A DNA stretch of 64,000 nt, taken from Pezizomycotina sp. ARF18. Its lineage: Eukaryota > Ascomycota. The notes below the pieces were generated by a model. It had not been told where the DNA came from. It ran no database searches and saw only the letters and a list, made by a program, of their open reading frames with translations. The stretch lies in the NCBI GenBank assembly GCA_002224055.1, contig AZLU01000021.1, forward strand, positions 186,001-250,000, given 5' to 3'. Made by a program: the position numbers and the translations under genes. Every line of letters begins with the position of its first letter. Within the stretch, counting starts at the first letter, position 1. This document shows positions 46,275 through 58,406 of this stretch, one piece after another.

Positions 46275-48172
46275 TCAAGACAATGAAATTTTTCTGAATG
46301 AAAATCCGTGACATTTTGAGTCCATGGGATGCAGTGGATCGTGTAGACTCAAGTCAAATCGACGGAAAAGCTAAATGAATAACATTTTGTTTTGGTTAGC
46401 AGCGACGAGATTTCTTCCGAAGATATGGCAGTGTAAGTTTACTTCATCAGGGGGAACTCACTTCTCCAATAGTCTTATACGTCTCCATCATGGCAATACC
46501 TTTGCCAATGCACGTATGCCTTCCCCTCCAAAGGCAAAGTCAGTTACCCGCTCCATTTCGCTTCGCCTCTCGCTTTGGACTTCGAGCCATCGCTCCGGCT
46601 TCCAGATATCTGCATCCTCTCCCCAGAAGGATTTGTTTTTCATAGGCGCCCAATGGGGATAGCCACGATCGTTCCAGCCGGAATGAACACGCCATCCAAC
46701 GTCTCGCCACCTTCAGGCACAATCCGCTCTCGACCGAACCTTGCGGAGGAAACATGCGGATGGACTCTCGTACGACCGCGTCTAGATACGGAATCGACCT
46801 CGCTTCGGTGTTCTGGATGACATCGGAAATTATAGCGGAATCAATAGCGTCCTGAAGTTTCTTGTACGCTCTCGGGTTCGTCATGACGTAAAGCATCGTC
46901 ATCCGGATCGCCGTCGATGTCGAGTCGCTACCGGCGAGTAGGGGTCCGAGACTCTCAAAAGTCACTTCCTGCTTGCTCATACCGGCTCGATGAACATCTG
47001 GAGCATGTCATTCTTATTCTTCTTGTTACCTTTCTCGTAACGCTCACTGACGAGTTTGTGTGCGACCTGCATAATTCCTTGCGTGCTCAGCTAGGCATTT
47101 TTTCGTATATAATCATAGGACATCTAAGAAGGATGGCTGGAAAAAAGTTTTGGAACTTACGCCGACCATATGGCCGAATCCAGACTTATCCGTCGGCTTA
47201 GGTGCCACAAGATTGTATATGAATTTCGTGTTCATAAAGCGAGAACGTCGGGAAGGACACCGAACATATTTAGCACCGGCTGTGATTCCTGCCCGAAGCG
47301 ATGTATCCGTTGATGTCTGATTCGCGCTCCATGAAGCCAAATTTTTCGCCGAATGCTAGCTCTGATATCACCTACAAGGATGGTAAGTTTCTAAAGCGAG
47401 CATGCCGTGGATGTTCTAGAACTTACATCGAACGTGTAATATTGGATGAGGTCGGCCATATTGCAAGGTTTCTCATATCGGGCATATGAAGTCCTGATTT
47501 TATACAGGAGCTCCCGAATACGCTCATCGACTTTATATTCCACCGAAGCGATATAAGTACCAGAGTACTGCGAGTGATTTATCAGTAGACAGAAACTCGA
47601 ACACATCTTTTTTTTTCTCCATGCATGCTAACTTACTCCCGGAGTCATATGCTTTCGAAGCTGCGTATGGTAGATTGGATCTCTAGCACTGAACGACATC
47701 GGCTCGTTGGGCAGAGGATTAAACGCGGTGTACCAAACGCTTTTCTTGTATCTCAGGTTTGTTCCATATATAGTCTTAATATGCGCGGGGCCGGAAAGAA
47801 AGACGTGATTAGGTCCCGCCCGAAATATGCCCCCTGGAAGATTCCGAGATATATATAGTCAATAAAATCTTCGCCTGAATGCCGAATAGATGAAGAGGCA
47901 ATCTCACCGTATTTGTTGCATTGATCGACGTAACGGTGGTGCATCTCGCCGCTCCACACGCTGTCAACCATCCATAATCTCGAAACAGACGCGAAGAAGG
48001 GACCGTTTATATGCGATAAGGGATGGAAATATCTCGCGTAAACGACATACGCGAAGAGATACAGGATTAAAACTCCAAGGATGCCTATGCGGACCAACCG
48101 CCAGTGTTCGAGGACAACATCTAACCTGGGGCGAAGATCTTCGAAGTGTATTTGCCAATTGTCGCCACCCAT
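46275..48172 (-). CDS. Cytochrome P450 monooxygenase
   Basis: A heme monooxygenase of the ER membrane. The N-terminal anchor is VRIGILGVLILYLFAYVVYA then RYFHPLSHINGPFFASVSRL, typical of fungal P450s of the pisatin-demethylase-like group. Next are KYGEI and YLGIFQGAYFGRDLITSF. The I helix is GPLLAGSDSTSTAIRMTMLY (AGxDT-like), the K helix is YLDAVVRESIRMFPPQG (ExxR), and the heme loop is FGGEG..TCIGKGIAMMETY with the Cys ligand, in a frame change near 46510-46530. A final exon after an intron gives LLRRFDLSLHDPLHPMDSKC then HGFSFRKISLS, stop 46275. MGGDNWQIHFEDLRPRLDVV at 48172 is the preferred start; an in-frame upstream ATG would add a basic extension. Several introns and frame changes lie between 46980 and 47880. 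The substrate is unknown. Confidence 0.87.
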
Positions 48173-49806
48173 GCTGTCTCGTATTGCTTTGAAGGATTTT
48201 GATTGAATACCAAACGTAATTTTCGTTTTATTTCGCCCGTGCGTGTGTGTGATGATCTTACCAGTCCCTTGGGATTTGGCGGTGTTTTGGGAAATCCAAT
48301 CCAATAGACCGAGAGAAGAGGGGGATAAGAAAATTCTTTCGCAGGCTCGGCACCGGCTCCACCCTGATTGATAATGCTATTGTCGGGATACTGTGCGTAA
48401 TGTTGGTTTATCTGTTACATCGTCGGTATTGCCACAGAATTGGGAAAGTGCTATGGAAGAAGATCCTTGTTATACAGCATACTATGCAGCGACATTGTTT
48501 GCCAGTGGAGTGGATCCGTGGAGCCATCTGAGGGGTTTTGGGTCTTTCCAGGAACAGGATATAAAATAAGTACAACAATTGGAAATATTCTCGGCGTAAA
48601 TCCATTTAATTGCGAAGCCATTCCATTACCGTACCAAGTACAAAATGGAAATAGAATGGAGGAGGTTAGTAACAATCCACTCTTTTTTTTTATTTTGGTT
48701 ACATGTTACAACACCAATCTACGGGTAGCCGGATCGATATTCCCGTCGCGTATCCCAGTCATTTGCGTACCCACCACCACAGAAATCAGAAATCGATATT
48801 AGATCGTAGCGCTGAGAAGAGTGTGAGAGTGTGCCGCCAGCGCGGTCGTTAGATATGGATTATCTATAGTTCCGAGCTCTGATAGATACAGTCGATGTAA
48901 AGTCTTTTGTCTCTTGATACTTCTTATATGAGCAGATTAGCCAAGATCTGCCCGATCCTGCTCCGATTCTGCAGCGCTGCATCGAAACAAGACTACACTG
49001 GGGAATATACTGAAAAGCGGGGTTCAAATGAGCAGCAAATCTTTAATTGGTTTTCCAGAGGATTTGCGATAGCGCTCAATACGAACTCCAACGTATAGTC
49101 CTCAGCGATCTCAGAAATTGCCTGTATCCCAAACCCCGATAGGAGGTGCACCTTCGCTAATATTTCGAAAGCAAGATAAAAAGGCTCAAATCCCTCCGAA
49201 ATAGAAGTAGCGAAGCGTGCTCGTTTTCTCGAGTGCTATACTTCTACGATCCCTTCGATGCACGTAGCCAAGGAGAAATAGCCTGAGCCAACCTTGTATG
49301 ACGTGCAGCGATATCGACAAGCTTCCTTACCTCTTCGGATGAGTTCGGGTATTGCGCACTCCAAAGAGACAACAATCCTGGCCGTAAAATCGCTCTGTAA
49401 TTGGTGTGCTTTATAATTGGTTTATTTAGTTGCGATATCAGTGTATCGTATGATCTGTCCTATGCTTCCTTTTTCCTGCTTCCGCTTTTACACAAAGTCT
49501 TTCGTCTATCCGACCGTATGCACATGCCCAGGGAAGGGAGGAGAGAAAAATTTTCATGCTATCCTACTATCCTTCCAGAAATAAGGGGTAAAGTCCAATA
49601 CAACTGTATCCCTAAACAAAAATCCAATTCCGCTCTTTTTATTCGTATTCACCATTCCTTATTCAGAATCCCTCACAGGGCGCATAAGTTATCTTCATTC
49701 AGCTTCTAAAAATCCTAACGCTCTTCATACATTATTGTTCGCATCAACCTAGGTTTTTTTTTCTTCTGTTGTCTCTCAGTTGTGAACAAGATTCGGCAGA
49801 ACGCAC
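48173..49806. other. Intergenic region upstream of P450 and methyltransferase
   Basis: This 1.6 kb stretch lies between divergent genes. No supported gene; small frames near 48440-48802 on both strands lack motifs. It probably contains both promoters. Confidence 0.5.
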
Positions 49807-51861
49807 ATGGCGTCTAGGATATTCAGGAAGTTCGGTTCACAATCGCCCGAAGAGGCTTCACCAAAGTCGCAAAGCCCGGAAGTCCTCGCAGCCCGATCGA
49901 CAACGCCAACTCTCCCCCGAAACCCTGCTTCGGAGGCATTACCAGGGCAAGCGCTGGACCCTGTCGATGTCCTTGCTCCTGAAGCGGACACGGACGATGT
50001 ACGTAATCGTATCGCGTCCATTTATAGCTCTAGGATTCCCCAGAGTCGAGCCCTATGCAGAGTGACAGATTGACTAAAGCAATGATCCACCATCCCGTGC
50101 ATTTCGGAACCTGCAGAGCACAACCTCCGATTCTGATTCTGCGTACGCTTCGACTATGTATGTCTCTAGCCTTCATCCATCCTTTCGTTTCCTCTTTCCA
50201 TCCAATCGCTAGGCCGCTTTCGGTATCTAGACTGCCGACCGTTTTATTTTAATTTTTCTTCTTCTTTTCTCTCTTTACTTTGCTAATGTTTTCTGCAGGG
50301 AATCGTACACTACATCGTTAGCGGAAGACGTTACAGATTACCATTACGAGAACGGGAGGCGATATCATGCATACTCCGCCGGTTAGCGCCTTGATAATCC
50401 CTTCCAATACAATCGATGCACGATGTCAATGATGTGACAAAAGCCAATGGGCTAACTCACGTGATATAACAGGGTCCTATCAATTTCCCAACGACGAAAA
50501 GGAACAGTCTAGGTTGGATTTGAGCCATCATATAGAGCTGCTGATACTCAAAGGAGAGCTTTCACGGCGCCATTGCGGCCCGATCCGCAAAAGTTCTTGA
50601 TATTGGATGTGGAACTGGTATGACTCGGAAATTTTCTTTGTAACCTGAGCATTTCGTTTTTCTGAAAGCAATTGAGCCAGAACACCGCCGTGTTTGAGCT
50701 AACGAGTCAATTTAGGTATCTGGGCGATTGATTTTGCGGAGTAAGCGTTTAAATTGTAACGCCGAAGAACAAACCTGGAACCGCGAGTAGCTAACCAGAG
50801 TACCTCAATATCGACAGCAAATATCCATGGCAGAGGTCATCGGTATTGACCTTAGTCCAATTCAACCGACCTGGGTAAGTAACTTCCCGTTCCACGAGTA
50901 TGGAACGCCAGATAGTTTTGTTGCTGAACGAACTTCGACCAGGTACCTCCAAATTGTAAATTCGAGTTGATAATGTCGGTATGGTCATGCCCCGTTTCTT
51001 CAAGAGATATACCTTCGACGACCTTACGCTTATTAATAAATGTTCGCAACGCTTAAGAATTCGATTGGACATGGCCCAAAGACACGTTCGATTACATCCA
51101 CATACGCCCAATGTGCGGATCGATAAAAGACTGGCGAGGCTATATCAACAGGCTTACGAGTATGTAAATCCGCTTACCTCGTTCCTCTATATCAATTAAA
51201 GTCTTCGCGCCTTGCCATAGCTGACTGAATTTGTCAGTGCACTGAAACCCGGCGGTTGATCGAGCATCAAGAACCCGGTAAGGACGGGAAGCCATGCAAC
51301 TAAATAAAAAATTTCCTCGTCTACGATTAGCTCCCTAACGGCAACTTGACTAGGAACATTATGGGAGTGCGACGATGGCACATTGCCTCTCGACGGCCCC
51401 TGAGGACCTGGAACAAGCTCATGGTTGATGCGCGGATGCGTCTGGTAGGCCAATGACGATAAACCGCTCGCTTTACGGATGGGCGAGAGATGCTGGTAAG
51501 CACTCAATTATTCCAAAGCTACAGCTCTAGAGCATGTGAAATCGATCATCATTGTCAAGCTAACGAACCTGTCTCCTTGAACCAATTAAGGCTTCGCGCA
51601 AATACGCGATAAAGTCGAAAAGATGCCAATAGGAACATGGGCGAAGAAGGCTGATCTCAAGACGATTGGCGATACATGCTGCTGGATGTAATGGAAGGGA
51701 TGGAAGGGTGGAGCCTGGCGCTGATGACAAACGTTCTCGGGTGGAACCCCGATGACGCACGAAAGCTAATCGGCGACGCGCAGGAGCAGGTCAAAAATAA
51801 GAGGGTACATACCTATAGCGAGTGGGTGAGTTGTAATTCCAATGCCCGTCCCAATCACTAG
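49807..51861 (+). CDS. LaeA-like SAM-dependent methyltransferase
   Basis: A class I methyltransferase of the large fungal LaeA-like group, several of which influence secondary metabolism and development. The start MASRIFRKFGSQSPEEASPK at 49807 opens a disordered Ser/Pro/Ala-rich region (to about residue 90). Then come SLAEDVTDYHYENGRRYHAY (the family's conserved YHYENGRRYH) and RLDLSHHIELLILKGEL. SAM motif I is VLDIGCGTG before an intron, continued as IWAIDFA. Then EVIGIDLSPIQPTWVPPNCK and FEIDDV, DTFDYIHIR, RLYQQAYEYVKPGG and WIEHQE. The C-terminal part includes PIGTWAKK, MLLDVMEGMEGWSLALMTNV, LGWNPDDARKLIGDAQEQVK and NKRVHTYSEW. Several introns and frame changes occur; the 3' end is uncertain because a donor site follows SEW, so a small last exon may exist. 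Confidence 0.82.
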
Positions 51862-54800
51862 TATGCCGGGATTAGCACTAACGTCCAGATGATTATAAAT
51901 TTAGCACTTCATGAGCGCGATGAAGCCTGAGGATTAAGACCGCTGTTGTTCGCCGTGCGAGTCCCCGCTGAGATAAAGCATGTAGGAGAGAATTTGTTTC
52001 GAGTCGACACATGCCAGATATATTCTTTATACTAATCTTAGAATTTCAAATTGCGTCCTTTCTGATTTACCCACTCTTTATCGGCGTAGAGAGCGCTGTT
52101 CGCTTGTAAGAAAATAACCATCATTCCATCCTTCTGTATCATAGTCCAACTGGCGATAAGAACGCTTCCGTTGATTCTACGAATCAAATCCGCTCCCGAG
52201 AAACTTAATTTAGAGACGAGCATGAAGTTAATCGTACGATACTACGTACATGCATATGGGCTGCAGCTCTAGTATCAGAAGGCTTGGTGGGGCGTTGAAC
52301 TTACCAGCTATTAGAATGTGTATGGTAAAAATCGTGAGCTAGCTGATAACCTTGAAGGCCGTGGCTGAGAACTCAAAGCTTCCCACAGTTTATGTATGCA
52401 GGGCCCAAACTTGAATTTAGCGAAATGTAAATGTTCTGGGCTATATTTCGTATCGACGTTTTATGATGAATAAACTCAGAAGATACATATTAAGGAAGAA
52501 TCAGAAGGTGTAGATGATATCATGCTCATGTCCTTCTAGCTGCGGAGTACTGTCTCAATCTTTCTTTCAGGAGATGTAGAATCCCTGAGTTTGATGCGGG
52601 TTCCTCTCGTTCCGTCGATACCTTTAGAAGGATATCAAGATGTTCGATTTCATCCCACCCCCGATGTAGACGTCGCCGATTCAAAGCTCTTGAGTAAAAT
52701 ATCGCGGATGTGTCCTCGGCCGCCCCCTTTTTTTTCCCCTCCTCATACCGCCATACCCCGGCTATCAGTAACTCGCTTGAGCATCCTAGGAAGAGATACA
52801 TCAAATCCCAAGCCTCTTTCCGCTCAACGAGCTGTCCGAGATCATGTGATAGCTCCGCTACGCTTATTAGCCCTCTTCCTTGCCTAGTACGTGCTACTTC
52901 GTATATGCTACGCTCTGTACCGTAATCTACAGTTCATAAGACTGTCTTGGAGTTTGTGGTAGCTGTCAAACTGAGTCATAGCCCGAGGTCAAGTCTCTAA
53001 GGTACTTGTACGATTCCGGGGTATCGTTACCAATAAGATGTTATCAAGGATATCGAAAAACTGCCTTTTTTAGCATTCTTAGCTGAAGCAAAGTGGAGAA
53101 GAGCCACTGCCCTCGCGACCAGAGGCGAGGACTCATACTTTTCCTTTTTGTCAGAGGCTTCTCTTTCAGCGTCAGTAACTTAAGCTTGAACCCCTCCAGT
53201 GGATGCAATGCTGCTTGGGGCCACTTAACGCAGATGAGTGGATGATTTAAGCTCATTTTTCAGCTTCAGGACTACTGATTACCCGGTTATGTATATCGGG
53301 ATTAGAGTTATTATCTTAAGCAGTCGAAGTACTAGTAAGCAATTTCCATAAAACAAAAAAAAAAAAAAAAAATTGACAAGATGCTATAAATATTACAAAA
53401 AACTTACATATCTCTCTATTCAGGACATTGCAGAATAGGGGTTTTGAAGGACCACGTCAGATTTGATAAAAGTTCGAATGTTGAAGGCCGAAGTTAGTAA
53501 CGCTGGAAAGTTTGATAAGATTCGCTCATAACCTCAAAAAGTTCCATACAACCCATCAAGAATATTATTACTCCCACGCGATGGATTGCCATAATAATCA
53601 CCATGTCCTACAATGCCAGTGATGATGAGCCTTACTTGAGAGAAAAGAAAAAAAAAAGGAAAATGCATGAAGCTAATCATGGTAGAAAAGATACGAAAAG
53701 TACGTGAAATCGAAAGTCAGGTTCACGAGATTACCTTAGCCTCATTGCTCGGTGCTCGGTTCCCAAATTGGCCTGTCAAGCCCGAACTTCTCAGGTTACA
53801 CGGGCTTCGCTTCGACCCGCGCCCCGCGAACTTAATTTCTTCGATAAGATAGGGGTACTGAGAAACCACCCATAGAAGTCACAGATAGTGCTGATTGGCG
53901 CTATATCACCGGTCGCAATACTTGGATATGGATAATTGCATGTTAATTTGTTCTCGCTTCCTATCAACAATTTAGACTTGTTGGGCAAGACATGCTTACT
54001 AGTTGAACTTGTACTGGATGAACAGGAGTTTCGATCTCGCGGAGACGGGACCGATCCCACCTAATGATCAGATATAAGTCTTACTTATAAGTCTTACTAT
54101 GGCAACAGCTCGACTGTGTCTTATATAAAAACCGGGGCTATCTTTAATTAAGGATTCCCAGGACTAAATCGCAAATTGTCGTCGGCCCGGTATCCCTAAC
54201 CATCTATATTTGCCGTGACGGAAGATAAGTTAGGTTCATTCCTCCTGCAGTTCACCTTCCCCTACATCGCGTCATCCGTAAGTTTCATATTGTTTCCTTC
54301 GTTAATGCGGTTAATAAATCCACTAAAAGTGTATTATAAACGCCATTTAAAGCCGTAAATAAAGATTAAACTGAGAAGTAAATCTTACAACGAGAAATAT
54401 AATAATATTATGATACTCCATCCGTAAGATATATCCCGCAATAAGGAAATAAAGGGGGTAATAAACAAGCACAACAAAATCGGAACTACACGGGATTGGC
54501 AGAAGATTAAATCAAGGGCCTGCGTTCAAGATATTGCTTTGCAGGTTTAATCCCACAAGCCAGACGCATCGGAGGCGAAAAATTGCTCGTTAGTCGCGGG
54601 ATATTGATACTCAAATAGGTGCTCGAGTCCCTATAAGAATAATATCAAGTCTGCATACGTATACAAACGATAAATCTTGGAGTAGCAGGCTCGTTGATTA
54701 TTGGTTGTGTGTAGCTACTTGGTAGCAATTCTGCAGGAACCCAACTTTTATTCGCTCCAGGCCATTGCCGCACTCGAGGCTCTCATAAATCTCGCGCGGA

Positions 54801-56032
54801 GGTGCCGAGGTCGTGGTGCACGGCTCGTTTGCGAGAGGATCGCACTAGGACGAACTTTCAGGCTCATCAATAAGTTCGAACGCAATTGTCAAATACCACA
54901 AGTTTCTATTATACAAAGTAAAGAAAATAACCCCCCGGTGATGGCTTTTTTCTGCGAAGACTATAAGGCTCCAGCGTCACCTTCCGGAACCTCAATAAAT
55001 GATACTGGAACGCTCATGATTCGGAGTCCTAAGTATCATATCAATTATAGCTATCTTCAGAGCGGGATAAGCTTTCTGACGTCCTTGTCAGTCCCAATTC
55101 CGATGAAAGGGTAGCTCAGGGGAGATTCTGCAACTCTAGTAAAGAGACCCTCTCTCGGACACTACTGTACAGCAGAAATTTTTTATTGTGAACGCGTGTA
55201 TTCCTCTCGTTGAAGTCATTAGATCAGCAAATCACGCCATCTCGAGTAATTATAAGTTGTTAGGTGATGGATACTGAAACGGGACGAATATACAGAAAAC
55301 AACATGTCTCCACTGTTGACCAAACCAATGGAGTTTACCCACAGAATACATCCGGATTCCGTACCAGAATTTCGCGCAGTTTTTGTTACGTTACCCTGCG
55401 GAGTTAGATACGAAGTGCTTGCTGTGAAGTGCGCAGGATGGCAAAAGCTGTATTCGCTTAGCCGCGAGCTTTGCCTCCAATCACGGCCGCCGGATTCGAC
55501 CATCGCCCCCGATTCACCCAATTCTCTGCCGTGAGTCTGAAACCACGCATTTGTGCTATAAGCGAGCTGACTCTTTAAAAAAGAATTTGTATTTTTTTTT
55601 TTCTTCGAGGCTTTATAAAAGGCCACCGTAACTCCCTTTCCCCGGGGGTTTATCTCGAATTTTTAAAAGCGATCAAACCAGGGGGAATGTTTACGTTTTC
55701 AAGATCTCTTGCTCGCAGAAGACCGACTCAAAGCGATTACAAATGTAGGGCTACGACCGTACAAAGCTTTCTTTTTTTAAGGTCCCAGGCTAGCGATATT
55801 TTATCGGTATCGCGATGTCGAGGAACTTCTTTCTCAACTCGCGGGGGAAGGCAAAGTATTGAACGTAAATGCATGGCACGGCTACCAGGTTATCGTACGT
55901 AAAACATCCGTCCGATCTGCTTCTAAGACCATGAAGTCGCTGGCTTCATTATATGTTTAGCAATTTCGGAAGGGACAGTATATCTTGCGCTGAGTCAAGT
56001 TAACATTTTGATGGAATACCGCAGATATTAGA
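51862..56032. other. Long gene-poor AT-rich region
   Basis: About 4.2 kb without a supported gene. It includes an A run near 53355-53371, a short duplicated TATAAGTCTTAC near 54073-54097, and AT-rich sequence at 54300-54450. The plus frame 54701-55114 (137 codons, starting MVVCSYLVAILQEPNFYSLQ) and the opposing frames at 55219-55626 are the longest but show no motif. The last part may hold the first exon of the next gene. Confidence 0.45.
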
Positions 56033-57195
56033 ATGGATTCTGATATTCATAACATTCCTCATGGTCGCCGTCCGATGCTTCTCCAGATATGGTACCGGAA
56101 CAAACCGCTGCGGGAGCTATTCGTGTAATAGCATGGGTTTCTTCCTCGTCAACACCATATGCGACAGCATCATGAACAGCTACAATTGGATGAACCTCGA
56201 CGGCAACGCTTTCCAAAGTCTCACACGGGAACAACGGATATACGTTTTAAAACTCAACTACCTCGAATCCTTTATGTACAAGCCGTCGATGTACTTGTGC
56301 AAGGCTGCGCTGCTGTGTTTTTACGTCGAACTGTGCTCGAAGGAATTTTATCCGAAGACGTTCAGCTGATACAGATGGCGTGTGTTTCGTCGTTGCAGGG
56401 TTGATGGTGCAGATTTTGTACGATTTTTGGAGTGTGTGCCGTTCAGTCTTAACTGAGGCCGAATCCGCCGTCGTGTTCTTATTCGAGGCCCTATTTCGCT
56501 ACGACGTGGTCATTTCATGTCTTTTCTGATCTCCTCGGTACGTGCTCCCAATGTATTCAGGGTTCTCTTTGGCGATGTGTCCGACCCAAAGAAAGGAAAT
56601 CCTATAATATATATAGCGCGTAAAAATGAACTAAATCGGTTCATCCGTGCAGTCTACATAATCCCCTTCTTCATAATCTGCCAGCTCCAAAACCTCAACC
56701 GCACACAAAGGCCGGCGCAACGGCCATGTTCGCCACGGCTTCGTAAACCTATTATGCGCCGCTACAATCCTCGTCCTCTCCCTAATAACATACCAATCCG
56801 CCCCACTCTCGCGCATACAACTTTCTCTACACCATACAGATAGGATCCGCGATCATTGTCGTCTGCGTCCCACAGATGAAGCTGCTAGTTACTCGGAAGT
56901 ACTCGCACAGCGTGAGGAAGCGCGCGAACTCGCAGAGCCGGTACGGAGAGGGAAGTCGGAACCGTGAACTTGATAAAATACGCGAGCTCAGTTCTACAGG
57001 ACGCGAAATACAAAATCATGAGCGGACAGTTAACTTGGACCGCTCGACGACGAGGACGGTGAACTCACGATGGGTCACGGTGATTTCGACGCGCCGTCGA
57101 GTTCGCCGATACAGATGCACATCATGCAGATGCCGTTCGAGGAAGGCGGCAGGCTAGAGGCGCGGGTTACGTCGGAACAGGATAACGGTGAATAG
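56033..57195 (+). CDS. Third SAT4-like integral membrane protein (start uncertain)
   Basis: The first clear segment, just after a likely splice acceptor at 56031-56032, is WILIFITFLMVAVRCFSRYG. Then come MGFFLVNTICDSIMNSYNWM, RIYVLKLNYLESFMYKPSMY with LCKAALLCFYVELC (the K.s...FY signature), RAVYIIPFFIICQLQNLNRT, VNLLCAATILVLSLITYQSA and IQIGSAIIVVCVPQMKLLVT, then a hydrophilic tail with IQMHIMQMPFEEGGRLEARV and stop 57193-57195. Helix order and the C-terminal VCVPQMK (equivalent to N-x-P in other members) fit a SAT4/Pth11-like protein, though diverged. The first exon with the start codon lies upstream and I could not place it. Frame changes are frequent. Confidence 0.55.
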
Positions 57196-58406
57196 CGGTA
57201 AACGCGGCATAAAAGTTGAGAACGCTAATAAAGGATCTTCATGACATGAACCGGAGTTTATGTGTCGCTTTGATCTTATTTCTCGAGGTTTTTTTTTTTT
57301 TTTTTTTTTTTTTTAAGTTCAGGATAATGGATGGCGTTCTGCATCGGAGTTTTGAATACCCTCTTTGGACTACCCTTATAGACCCTTTGTTACATGTACG
57401 TATTTATACGATTCCACTAGAAGCATTTTCTCGAGGTATTTCCTCCCATCTACTAGCCTCGATTAGTGTTGGTTTCGGGCCTTCCTACCATTCCTCTGCT
57501 CATCGTATTCCGTCAAATGTCTCCTCATTTCACGATCGTTTTCTTCATCAGTGATTTGCCTGCGCACCTGCGCCGGCCCTCATCTATACTACCTTTGATC
57601 ACGAGCTTCCCTACACTGCATAGTTGAATGTATCTATTTATCAATAATCACTTTGCAGCTAAGCATCGCGCCAGTTATTTCGCGAGCGTTGGGCATAGCC
57701 CCCATTCGACAACGACCAATCGACTACTACTATTTATATAACAACATATTCCTAGAGGTAACATCTTGGATAGCTTCAAAAGCATATCATAGGTTACAAA
57801 TCTCTCACAGAAAGTTCTTTGATCAACTTCAATCTTCGCGTGTCGGTTCGTACACCGGTCCCTCATCGCGCTGAACGCACTCATGGCCTTTTCCGCAATG
57901 ATGCACAGGATAAAACTCCGGGTGGAAGATATCATGTAGCTTCCGTATCCTTCTCCTCCTAAGCTGGAATTCTGTTTGATGTCAGCTAAACTCATCTGAT
58001 GTCTCAAAATTTATATACTGGCGGTGTTTCAGCAGTACGCATCTCGCCCTCTTCAATTCCATTATCAAATATAAATTAGCTACACTGAGCCTGAATTGTA
58101 AAGAATTGAAGGCTTCCCCCGATGAAAACAGTGCTGGTTTGCTGTGAATGCGATGTGTGTAGTGAACTTTCGTGCACAAGACATTGAAGAGTTGCTGTGC
58201 AAGTATTCACATGAATATGTAGACAGAACGCGTAAACAGGATGCTTCCGATCACCACTTGCGCAAAGCGAAGAAAATCGTGAAGATTATAGAAGGGATAA
58301 AGGAAAATGGAGATCTTTGGGTGTTTAGAGCTTCTAGGATGAAAAGGATATCAGGAAATCTGTCAGTAAATTGAGATTGATAGTAGTACGGTTGGAGTCT
58401 GTGGCA
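57196..58406. other. Intergenic region with long T run
   Basis: 1.2 kb. A T run of about 27 bases lies near 57289-57315. A plus frame at 58144-58374 (76 codons, Lys/Glu-rich, MNAMCVVNFRAQDIEELLCK) is open but has no recognisable motif and may be chance. Confidence 0.45.

Noticed and set aside
54701-55114. 137-codon plus frame as a confident gene
   Set aside because: No motif, signal peptide or intron context; kept only as a lead in a finding.
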